DNA of 41,057 bases, taken from assembly GCA_030824555.1 (NCBI GenBank), contig JAVBXK010000075.1, positions 1 to 41,057 on the forward strand, in the 5' to 3' direction. Numbering within the stretch: position 1 is the stretch's first letter; every line of letters starts with the position of its first letter. Made by a program: the position numbers and the translations under genes. The notes beneath the pieces are model-generated. The model did no database searches. It was given only the letters and a program-made list of their open reading frames with translations, and was not told the origin of the DNA. Source of the DNA: a bacterium. GTDB lineage: Bacteria > Pseudomonadota > Gammaproteobacteria > Burkholderiales > Burkholderiaceae_C. Positions 27,354-35,053 of the stretch are shown in pieces.

Positions 27354-29579
27354 ATGGTTTGTAGGGCTTTGGTGGGTGGTGTGCTGAGCGTGGTGTCCGC
27401 TGGGTGCTGGGGCCTTTCGCTCGGACAGTTCGCGGGTCAGGCCACCATGGGCCGAGCGCTGGACATCCACATTCCCCTCGGGCTTGCCTCGGGGGAGAGC
27501 ACGGCCGACTTGTGCCCTGTGGTCAAGGTGTACTTCGCTGAAGATGTCCTTCCATCGGGCCAAGTCAAGGTTGCGTTTCGCTCAGATGCCGCGAACGGTG
27601 GTACCGAGTTGCATGTATCCACGGTGGCGGTGCTCAACGAGCCGTATGCGCGGATCGATGTGATTGCGGGGTGTACCAACCAGTTTTCCAGACAATACAC
27701 CATCCTCACTGATCTCCCGGCGCTTGAAACTCCCCAGCCTGCCAAGGTGGCTCAGAGTATTGCATTGCCTGTCAGTCAAATGCTGTCCGTACAACCTGCG
27801 GGCGCTCAGGGCAGGGTGCGTGCGTCATTGAGCGACGGCACTCGGGTGGGGGCCGCTTCTGCGAAAGCAATCCGGGTTGCAAAGGATACGATCCAACTTG
27901 CGACCAAACCTGCCCAACGGAGGGACCGAGCGAGGGACGAAACATCGGTCTCCCAGGGGGATCGGCTCAAACTCGATCCCGTTGAGTTGATGGCCTCTTT
28001 GGCCCAGCTTGCCCCCTCATTGAAGCTTGAGTCCGACAGCTTTTCTGCCACTGAGCACGCACCCGATCCTGACCTGATGCATCGGCGCGCAGCCGCTCGT
28101 GCACTTTGGCAGGCGTTGAACGAGGCCCCCGAGCAGATCGCAACCAATGCTGCAAAGGCAGATACTTCTGGTGCTGAAGGGCAGCGGTTGAAGGCCCAAT
28201 TGGCAGTCGCAAGACAATCCGAGGCCGATTTGCAAGTGGCGTTGGACTCGGAGCGAGAAGGCATTTACACCCATCCCCTCGTGTTGGCATTGGGAGGGGG
28301 ACTTCTGTTGGCGTTGGGTGGCTTGGCCGTATTGTGGCGACGTAAGCAGACCCCAGAGGAGGAAAAGCTGCCATGGTGGAAACGCCCTATTGGTAAGTCA
28401 GTAGCTGCGAAAAATCCACCGAAAAACAAGAAAGAGCCCTCTGCGCTGAAGGCAGCAATGCAGAAATTGGTACCTGCCAGCAAGACACCAATTGATATCG
28501 ATGTCGATACATTGTTTCCGCCCGATTCCGAGTTGGGTGATCGGCAGGCGCGCCGAGATCCATTGAAAAAGAAAAGTGCTCACGGGCCGACAACGTTAAG
28601 TGGGCAGGATTTCCTGGCAAGTACCTTGATGGACGGGGCGCGTTCCGTGGCGACGGAGGAACTGTTCGATTTGCAACAGCAGGTTGAATTTTTCATTTCA
28701 CTTGGGCAAGCCGAGCAAGCCGTCGATGTACTGGTAAACCATTTGTCAGACAGTCACGAGCCCAGCCCGCTGGCGTACCTTGACTTGCTGAGGCTGTACC
28801 ACGACCTTGACCGTCGCACTGATTACGAGGCGCTGCGCAAAGATTTCAATCGTTTATTCAATGGATCTGCGCCAGCATTTGATGAATATTCATACTCGCG
28901 TCGGGGGTTGGAGCGGTATGAGGCAGCACTGAGTCGGATTCAAAGCCTTTGGGGCAGACCTGCTGTACTCGATGTGATCGAACGTTCGATTTTTCGGCAA
29001 TCCTCCACTCAAGACCATGAGGTTTTTGATTTGGAGGCTTATCGTGAACTGCTGCTGCTATACGGTATTGCCCGTGAAATCATCGCCCCGGAAAGCAGCA
29101 TGGGTGCATTGGGCTCATTGGCTGCAGCGCCCCAAGCACCGGGTGCAACGGTGTTGCAGCCTCTTGTGGCTCAAACACGTGAATCAAGAGAACGAGAGAG
29201 CGCTTTGCCGCTCCTGGCTCCGGTGGAATTGCACGACGATGTCTTGCCAACTCCCTCTGAAGCCGACGTGAGCAGCGAACAGCTTGACATTGACTTGAGT
29301 TCTGACTTCGATCTTTCAATCGATAAACCAGCCTTGGCAGGCACGTCCACAAAAGCGACTACGGCAGCTGCGCTGCCTGGCGAAGATGCGGATCCGATGT
29401 CGTTCGACTTGTCTGATTCGCTGTTCGATTCATTGCCAGAGCCCGGCGAGACTGCTCACACGCCCATTCGATATGCCGGTAAATTGCCCCCGCAGATTGA
29501 TGACGGTGCAAGCTTGGATTTTTCCGGGCTCGATGACATTGAAGCGTTCACCATCAAGAAATCGGGCACCAAAGCCTGA
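27354..29579 (+). CDS. FimV-like inner-membrane protein
   Basis: About 741 residues. ATG 27354, preceded by GAGGA, places a signal peptide (MVCRALVGGVLSVVSAGCWG) at the N-terminus. The next 120 residues are the FimV N-terminal beta domain (LGQFAGQATMGRALDIHIPL). A helical segment precedes one membrane span (about 307-328, HPLVLALGGGLLLALGGLAVLW), followed by a basic then acidic cytoplasmic part with LDIDLSSDFDLSID-type repeats. FimV-type proteins organise the cell pole and type IV pili/twitching. No LysM domain is apparent, unlike P. aeruginosa FimV. Function here is by family only. Confidence 0.8.
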   Translation: MVCRALVGGVLSVVSAGCWGLSLGQFAGQATMGRALDIHIPLGLASGESTADLCPVVKVYFAEDVLPSGQVKVAFRSDAANGGTELHVSTVAVLNEPYARIDVIAGCTNQFSRQYTILTDLPALETPQPAKVAQSIALPVSQMLSVQPAGAQGRVRASLSDGTRVGAASAKAIRVAKDTIQLATKPAQRRDRARDETSVSQGDRLKLDPVELMASLAQLAPSLKLESDSFSATEHAPDPDLMHRRAAARALWQALNEAPEQIATNAAKADTSGAEGQRLKAQLAVARQSEADLQVALDSEREGIYTHPLVLALGGGLLLALGGLAVLWRRKQTPEEEKLPWWKRPIGKSVAAKNPPKNKKEPSALKAAMQKLVPASKTPIDIDVDTLFPPDSELGDRQARRDPLKKKSAHGPTTLSGQDFLASTLMDGARSVATEELFDLQQQVEFFISLGQAEQAVDVLVNHLSDSHEPSPLAYLDLLRLYHDLDRRTDYEALRKDFNRLFNGSAPAFDEYSYSRRGLERYEAALSRIQSLWGRPAVLDVIERSIFRQSSTQDHEVFDLEAYRELLLLYGIAREIIAPESSMGALGSLAAAPQAPGATVLQPLVAQTRESRERESALPLLAPVELHDDVLPTPSEADVSSEQLDIDLSSDFDLSIDKPALAGTSTKATTAAALPGEDADPMSFDLSDSLFDSLPEPGETAHTPIRYAGKLPPQIDDGASLDFSGLDDIEAFTIKKSGTKA

Positions 29580-29638
29580 AGTTGACCGGCATAGCTCGGA
29601 GAGGGCGGGTCAGCGTACCGAGGCGATGGATTCTGGAA

Positions 29639-30655
29639 TCAAGTGTTTCGCCTGCGCATCTGCAAAGCGCCTGGGTTGACGATGTTGGTGGGGGTACCTT
29701 TGATGAAACTCACGACATTTTCAAACGCGGTGCTGAAAATGGCTTCGTAGTTCTCCTGCTCGACGAACCCGATGTGAGGCGTGCAAATGCAGTTTTCCAA
29801 ACGCAACAACGCATGTCCCTGAAGAATGGGTTCAGTTTCGAAGACGTCAACGGCAGCCATCCCAGGGTGTCCACGGTTGAGTGACGTGAGCAGTGCGTCA
29901 GGCTCAATCAATTCTGCACGCGAGGTGTTTACCAGCAAGCTGGTCGCTTTCATGTGGGCAAGGTCTTCTGCCGTGACACACGCTTCGGTGGATGGTGCCA
30001 GCCGAAGGTGGAGCGTCAGGACATCGCTTTGTTGAAACAGGGCGTCTTTGCTTGCTGCAAGACTGTAACCGTCTGCTGCTGCCCGCCGCTGGGAATCGTC
30101 ACTTCCCCAGACGATGACATTCATTCCAAACGCCTTACCGTAAGAAGCCACGAGTGCACCGATTTTTCCATAGCTCCAGACGCCCAATGTCTTGCCTTTC
30201 AGCATGCTGCCCAGACCAAAATTCACGGGCATCGATTGAGACTTGAGGCCCGATTGCTGCCAGGCACCGTGTTTCAGGTTGGCTATGTATTGAGGCAGCC
30301 TGCGCATGGAAGCCATGATGAGTGCCCATGTCAGTTCGGCGGGGGCAGTGGGAGATCCAACGCCTTCAGCCACCGCAACCCCGCGTTCCGTACAAGCCGC
30401 AACATCAATGTGGCTGCCCACGCGACCGGTTTGTGCAATGAGTTTGAGTTTGGGCAATTTTTCGATGAGTTGCCGTGATATCAGAGTCCGTTCGCGTATC
30501 AGCACCAAAATGTCGGCATCGCGAAGGCGGACTGACAGCTGGCCGACACCCTTGACCGTGTTGGTGAACACCTTGGCGGGATAGGGTTCGAGTATTTCAG
30601 CGCAAGCAAGTTTACGCACGGCATCTTGGTAGTCGTCAAGGATCACGATATTCAT
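29639..30655 (-). CDS. D-2-hydroxyacid dehydrogenase
   Basis: About 338 residues from ATG 30655 (MNIVILDDYQDAV); ATG 30661 is an alternative. Catalytic residues are the arginine in LLVNTSRAELIE, the glutamate in DVFETEP and the histidine in TPHIGFVE. The NAD(H)-binding loop reads VWSYGKIGALVASYGKAFGM, with S in place of the first G of the usual GxGxxG motif. The substrate is unknown; phosphoglycerate dehydrogenase is unlikely because the regulatory C-terminus is missing. This is the last chromosomal gene before the mobile element, and its promoter region faces the integrase. Confidence 0.88.
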   Translation of the reverse strand: MNIVILDDYQDAVRKLACAEILEPYPAKVFTNTVKGVGQLSVRLRDADILVLIRERTLISRQLIEKLPKLKLIAQTGRVGSHIDVAACTERGVAVAEGVGSPTAPAELTWALIMASMRRLPQYIANLKHGAWQQSGLKSQSMPVNFGLGSMLKGKTLGVWSYGKIGALVASYGKAFGMNVIVWGSDDSQRRAAADGYSLAASKDALFQQSDVLTLHLRLAPSTEACVTAEDLAHMKATSLLVNTSRAELIEPDALLTSLNRGHPGMAAVDVFETEPILQGHALLRLENCICTPHIGFVEQENYEAIFSTAFENVVSFIKGTPTNIVNPGALQMRRRNT

Positions 30656-30720
30656 CGTCATATTCCCGTATCTAAGTCGTTGATTTTCAAGGTGTGCTGC
30701 TGCAACCCATTGAAATAATT

Positions 30721-30780
30721 GCAGAAAACATACGCTTTCTGCTTTTGATAGTCGATATCCGCACATGTGCGCACATTGCT
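30721..30780. promoter_or_regulatory. Palindromes upstream of the integrase, possible att/promoter region
   Basis: GCAGAAA (30721-30727) and TTTCTGC (30736-30742) form an inverted repeat, and GCACATGTGC (30761-30770) is a perfect palindrome followed by a partial copy GCACATTGC. This 199-base gap between dehydrogenase and integrase must hold the left junction of the element if it integrated here; the core site cannot be named without the other end. Confidence 0.35.
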
Positions 30781-30854
30781 AAACTTAAGCTGGTGGCGTA
30801 GTTTTTGGCGTTGGTTTTTGAAACCATGCGGTGTGGAGTTGCGGGAGGGGTGCA

Positions 30855-32132
30855 ATGTATTTCGATGCAAGGGCTGCCAAGGCATTGGCGCCCGGTGCGC
30901 ATATTGTCGTAGATGGTTGTCCTGGACTGCGTCTGCAGGCGGCCGAGACTAAAAAAACATGGACTTACCGCTACAAAAGCCCAGTTGATGGGCGGATGAA
31001 GCAGGTGCGCATTGGTGGCTGGCCAGAATTGGCACTGTCTGCCGCTGTGGTCAGGTGGGAGGGCCTGCGCGCCAGGCGCGATGCGGGTGAAGACTTGTCT
31101 CTCACGCGCAAGGGTGAGAAGCTGGCTGCGAAGGTGGTGCCCACGTCAAGCTACACACTGGGCCGTCTGGTGCTGGACTATGCGGACGGCTACTTGGTCA
31201 AGCGGCGTGAGGCCAAGGGCGCATTGGCTGTGCGACAACGGCTGCTCAAGGCTATTGATGCCCATAAGTCAACTCCTGTGGCCATGATCAGCCGCAGCAT
31301 GGCATTCGAGCTGATAGAGGGGTTGTCTGACAGGCCTGTGATGGCCAACAGTGTCAAGGCCGAGTTGGCTGCAGCGCTTGACTATGCACTGGACGCTGGT
31401 CGAGTGCCTGACGACACGCCAAATTGGTGGCGGCAGGTGTTTCGCAAGAAACTTCGCAGCCTGGGGGCGTTGCGCGATGGAAAACGCAAGGGAACTGGCA
31501 AACGGGTGCTCACTGCAGATGAGGTGCGCATGCTGCTGACGGACGATTTACCGATGTTCAGCCAGCAAGTGCAAGACTTTTTGGTGTTGCAGCTATGGAC
31601 GTGTACGCGTGGTGCAGAGATCGTGCAAATGCGTCCTGAGCACATCAGTCACGAGCGTGATGGCATGTGGTGGACGGTGCCCAAGGAGATGCTGAAAACC
31701 CGCCATACGGATGCTGCCTCAGATTTGCGTGTGCCTTTGGAGGGCAGGGCCGCTGCAGTGGTGGCCAGACTATCAGCAGCAAACGGACCGTGGCTGTTTC
31801 CAAGCCGTTCGCGCAAGGGCGAGATACAGGCACAGTCACAAGCGTACATGCAGAGCAAGGTGCACTACCTGCAACCCTACAGTAACAGCAGGCCAGACCA
31901 TATTCGGAGGCGTATAAAGGTATCGCATTGGTCTCCTCATGACCTGCGGCGTACTGGCCGCACCTGGCTGGCTGCACTGGGCTGTCCGCATGAAGTGGGG
32001 GAGGCGATATTGGGCCATGTCTTGCCTGGTGTAGCCGGAGATTACAACTTGTATGCCTATGATAAAGAACGCCGCCAGTGGCTGGCGGCGTTGTCTGTCA
32101 GGCTTGCGCAGGTTGCGGTAGGCGACGCTTAG
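30855..32132 (+). CDS. Tyrosine recombinase (phage/island integrase)
   Basis: About 425 residues from ATG 30855, with GGGAGGGG four bases upstream. The N-terminus is the DUF4102 arm-site-binding domain (LRLQAAETKKTWTYRYKSP...MKQVRIGGWPELAL). Catalytic residues: R252 (CTRGAEI), K281, H362 and R365 (HDLRRTGRTW), H388 (LGHVLPG) and a tyrosine in YNLYAYDKER (Y397 or Y400). It belongs to the P4-like integrase group. It lies at the left edge of the element and its last 35 bases overlap the convergent AlpA-like gene. Confidence 0.95.
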   Translation: MYFDARAAKALAPGAHIVVDGCPGLRLQAAETKKTWTYRYKSPVDGRMKQVRIGGWPELALSAAVVRWEGLRARRDAGEDLSLTRKGEKLAAKVVPTSSYTLGRLVLDYADGYLVKRREAKGALAVRQRLLKAIDAHKSTPVAMISRSMAFELIEGLSDRPVMANSVKAELAAALDYALDAGRVPDDTPNWWRQVFRKKLRSLGALRDGKRKGTGKRVLTADEVRMLLTDDLPMFSQQVQDFLVLQLWTCTRGAEIVQMRPEHISHERDGMWWTVPKEMLKTRHTDAASDLRVPLEGRAAAVVARLSAANGPWLFPSRSRKGEIQAQSQAYMQSKVHYLQPYSNSRPDHIRRRIKVSHWSPHDLRRTGRTWLAALGCPHEVGEAILGHVLPGVAGDYNLYAYDKERRQWLAALSVRLAQVAVGDA

Positions 32133-32364
32133 GTGCGCCAGTGTTGGGCGGCGGTAGCAGGTTGCTGTGCGGTCGCTGAGCGACCCACTCCAGCACCTCT
32201 GCAGTGACCCAACCAACACGGTTTGGCGAAAGCAGCCTTGGCTTCGGGAAGGCGTTCTCGCGCACCAGTTTTTGCACGGTGGCGGTGGACATGGACAGAC
32301 TGTCTGCCACGCGCTCCAGGTTCATGACCAGTGGTGATCCGGGTGGGAGTTGCAGTTCTGTCAC
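32098..32364 (-). CDS. AlpA-like small DNA-binding regulator/excisionase
   Basis: About 88 residues starting at GTG 32364, which overlaps the stop of the ASCH gene (GTGA) and has GGAG eight bases upstream. A MerR/AlpA-type winged helix is visible (MNLERVADSLSMSTATVQKLVRENAFPKPRLLSPNRVGWVTAEVLEWV). Such proteins activate integrase expression or act as excisionases. It is the last gene of the long minus-strand operon and overlaps the 3' end of the integrase by 35 bases. Confidence 0.82.
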   Translation of the reverse strand: MTELQLPPGSPLVMNLERVADSLSMSTATVQKLVRENAFPKPRLLSPNRVGWVTAEVLEWVAQRPHSNLLPPPNTGAPKRRLPQPAQA

Positions 32365-32771
32365 AGTGAGCGCTCCATGAAAGGTGCAACCAACCCACTC
32401 GGCACGTTGAAGAACCCCAGCCGCCCCTTCCACGGGTAGCTGCTGATGGGGTAGCTGTCGGCCAGGGTGAAGCCCCAGGTGTCTGGCTGTTTCCAGGGGG
32501 AGTCCACTTTTTTGGTGCAGCCGGTGACGCGCGTCCAGCCGACCAGGCAACCGAGTTCAAGCGCCTCGATGGGTGGCATGTCGGGTGGCAGCAGGCCTGC
32601 GGCGGCCAGCTGGTCGGTGACTTCGGCGTAGTACTTGGCTGTGAGCGTTTTGCCGGCGTGAATGAGCAGCGGGCCACGGAAGCTGGTGGACCAGTCGCGG
32701 TTTTCCACGTCTTTGTGGCCGTTGACAATGAGCCAGGCCCAAGGCTGGCGGATGCTGAGTGCGGGGATCAT
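32361..32771 (-). CDS. ASCH-domain protein
   Basis: 136 residues. ALSIRQPWAWLIVNGHKDVENRDW and FRGPLLIHAGKTL are the signature of phage-type ASCH domains (PUA-like fold, predicted RNA or modified-nucleotide binding). The precise role is unknown. The start ATG overlaps the stop of the methyltransferase gene by four bases. Confidence 0.85.
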   Translation of the reverse strand: MIPALSIRQPWAWLIVNGHKDVENRDWSTSFRGPLLIHAGKTLTAKYYAEVTDQLAAAGLLPPDMPPIEALELGCLVGWTRVTGCTKKVDSPWKQPDTWGFTLADSYPISSYPWKGRLGFFNVPSGLVAPFMERSL

Positions 32772-34231
32772 GCTGCCTTCCTTTCAATCTGCTGTTCGCA
32801 GCAGTTCAAGCCCACGATCAGGCACATGGGCAGTGGGCTGACGCTGTTGCCCGCCATGCGCACCTGTGCCGTTTTTGTGAGTGGCTTGCCCGCTGCGGTG
32901 CGGTCAATCACATAGCCTGGAGGGAAGTCCTGGGCGTTGTAGAGTTCGCGCGGGACCAGCATGCGCAGGGTGATGTCAACGATTACCCACGGCTCGCCTT
33001 TGAGCCACACGGTCACCAGTGCCAGCCTGTCGTGCGTTGTGATGGTGGTCATGGGGTCGCGCAGGTCGGCCCACTGCCCACCGCTGGCGTGGTAACGCAT
33101 GAGGAATGCCGCACAGCGCAGGTCGCGGGCTGGTGTGCTGTTGAAGCCGCCGTTGGCTTGCACCATGAACGCCGTTGCCAGGCTCTGCCCGCCACCGTTG
33201 GCAGTGACTGTGCCCACTGGACCGGTGATGTCGTTCACGCCGTGGCTGCGGCGTTTACCGCCTTCCTTCCCCTCGCCGTGGCCTGCCTGCACTAGGTAGG
33301 CTGCGGCTGTAGCGGACTTGGCGTCTGGAACGATGAACGGGTTGTCGCTCTCCAGCACGAATTTCTTCATGCCGTAGGCAATGCGCCGCATGGTGGCTTT
33401 GACCAGTGGCTTCTTGCGGTCGAAAATGCTGTTGCCCGGGATGCTCCAGTCAATGCAGTCGGCTGCCGGCCGGAAGGCGTTGAGCTTGCTCGTAGGCTTC
33501 TTGGCGTGCGTCTGCTCGGGCCAGGCGATGGGCAAGCCGTCACAGCGCGCAATCATGTAAAGGCGCGTGCGTGTGCTGTGACAGCCAAGTGTGGCGTTGC
33601 AGATGACGCGCCATTCAACTTTGTAGCCCATGGCGCGCAGACCTTCGACGAAGTGGCGCCAGTTGTGGCCCATGCGCTTCTTGCACGGCACCAGGAACTG
33701 GTTGTGGCGGGGAACGACCTCACCAGGCTCTGCCACGCGGTAGGTGGCCTTTTTTGAGGCTGGGTCGGTCACTTTGTCCAGCGTGATGGCGCGGCCTGTG
33801 GCTGGGCAGCGCTTGGCCTTCAGGGGGGACCATTGCAGCATCTGTTCGACGTTTTCAAGCGTGATGACATCGGGGCGGGTTTTGCCTGCCCAGCGGTGCA
33901 CCACCCAGGCCAGTGAGCGGATTTCGTGGCTGCGCGGCTGCCCACCGAGTGCCTGGCTGTGGTGGGTGCAGTCGGGTGATGCATGCAGCAGGCACACGGG
34001 CATGCCGTGCGTGACGGCAAGCGGGTCCACCTCCCACACGTCGGCCCTGTAGTGGGTGGTTTGGGGGTGGTTGGCTTCGTGCATGCCGATGGCATCGGCA
34101 TCGTGGTTGATGGCGATGTCAACGTATCGGCCCTGACCTTGCTCGATGCCGGTGCTGGCACCACCGCCGCCGGCAAACAGGTCAATCGACAGTTTGCGGT
34201 GGATGGGGAGGATGTATTGGGGGTTCAGCAT
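32768..34231 (-). CDS. Phage-type DNA (cytosine-5) methyltransferase
   Basis: About 487 residues from ATG 34231, which overlaps the upstream stop. Motif I is SIDLFAGGGGASTGIEQG (SAM binding), motif IV is SPDCTHHS with catalytic C88 (the SPDC form common in phages instead of PPCQ), motif VI is ENV (E126), motif VIII STRTRLYMIAR and motif X MAGNSVSP. A target-recognition region lies between VIII and IX. No restriction endonuclease is nearby, so it is an orphan, likely protecting or regulating the element. Confidence 0.92.
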   Translation of the reverse strand: MLNPQYILPIHRKLSIDLFAGGGGASTGIEQGQGRYVDIAINHDADAIGMHEANHPQTTHYRADVWEVDPLAVTHGMPVCLLHASPDCTHHSQALGGQPRSHEIRSLAWVVHRWAGKTRPDVITLENVEQMLQWSPLKAKRCPATGRAITLDKVTDPASKKATYRVAEPGEVVPRHNQFLVPCKKRMGHNWRHFVEGLRAMGYKVEWRVICNATLGCHSTRTRLYMIARCDGLPIAWPEQTHAKKPTSKLNAFRPAADCIDWSIPGNSIFDRKKPLVKATMRRIAYGMKKFVLESDNPFIVPDAKSATAAAYLVQAGHGEGKEGGKRRSHGVNDITGPVGTVTANGGGQSLATAFMVQANGGFNSTPARDLRCAAFLMRYHASGGQWADLRDPMTTITTHDRLALVTVWLKGEPWVIVDITLRMLVPRELYNAQDFPPGYVIDRTAAGKPLTKTAQVRMAGNSVSPLPMCLIVGLNCCEQQIERKAA

Positions 34232-34536
34232 GCGGCACCGCCTTCTACTTTGGAGATGCCAGCCTTCACAGCGTCCCATGCGTCGTGTTTACGGTCTGAA
34301 ATGCGTAGGACTTCTTTCATGTTTGGAATCAGCGCCAACAGGTCATCACGCTCTGCGGTCAGCTTGTCGATCGCCTTGTCATACACATCCAATGCTGTTA
34401 GCAGTTCGTCGCGCTGCACTCCTAGATTGACGGCTAAATCGTTCAACATCTTCAGCACGGTTTCCTCTAGTGGTGTGCTGGACGTTTGGATGACCGATTC
34501 GGTTTGTGTTTGGGTTGCGTGGGTGTTCTCAGCCAT
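34225..34536 (-). CDS. Hypothetical protein, coiled-coil
   Basis: 103 residues, family not recognised. The middle (residues about 27-75) is heptad-like (VLKMLNDLAVNLGVQRDELLTALDVYDKAIDKLTAERDDL), suggesting a coiled coil. It overlaps its upstream neighbour by eight bases and its downstream neighbour by seven, so it is a genuine member of the operon. Confidence 0.7.
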   Translation of the reverse strand: MAENTHATQTQTESVIQTSSTPLEETVLKMLNDLAVNLGVQRDELLTALDVYDKAIDKLTAERDDLLALIPNMKEVLRISDRKHDAWDAVKAGISKVEGGAAC

Positions 34537-35053
34537 TGATCACCTCCACCACGGTCAGCACGTCGCCGCCTGCTGATTCGACCCGTGCAATGGCTTTGCG
34601 CTGCACTTCCGTCCATTCATTGCGGTATACCTCGCGAACCATGACGCTGTAGATGTTCAGCAAGTCGGCCAGGGCTGACAGTTCGTTGTTGCTCAATGGC
34701 GTGGGTGCCCAGCTGCCGTCTGGTCGCTGGCACTGTTGCTCGATGTTTGTCAGCACGTCTTCAGCGGCTTGCAGCTGACTGCCCGTCACTTTCACGATGC
34801 CCATGTCACTCATGGCCGTGGCGTGGTTGACGGCGGTGCACAGCAACAGCCAGTCAAGCCGTGTGCTGGTCGCTTTTCGCATGGCATCGTATGCACGGGT
34901 CATGGGCAGCAGTTCGGCCCGCACTTCTGCGGCTGATAAGCGTCCGCTGTTTTTGACGGCGAGGTTGACGGGGTTGATGCGTGGGCCTGAGGCGATGCGG
35001 GCGGCTTGCACGCGCTGGGCGCGCAGAGCCAGGTTGAGGTTGCTGCGCTTCAT
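34529..35053 (-). CDS. Hypothetical phage/island protein
   Basis: 174 residues, largely helical by composition, with a basic N-terminus (MKRSNLNLALRAQRVQAAR) and no motif I recognise. Its ATG overlaps the parB-like stop codon by four bases (ATGA). Confidence 0.75.
   Translation of the reverse strand: MKRSNLNLALRAQRVQAARIASGPRINPVNLAVKNSGRLSAAEVRAELLPMTRAYDAMRKATSTRLDWLLLCTAVNHATAMSDMGIVKVTGSQLQAAEDVLTNIEQQCQRPDGSWAPTPLSNNELSALADLLNIYSVMVREVYRNEWTEVQRKAIARVESAGGDVLTVVEVING

Noticed and set aside
27279-27563. Upstream extension of the 3-hydroxyacyl-CoA dehydrogenase
   Set aside because: The added residues do not resemble the family; the NAD-binding domain begins right at ATG 27278, and the extension overlaps the divergent FimV-like gene.
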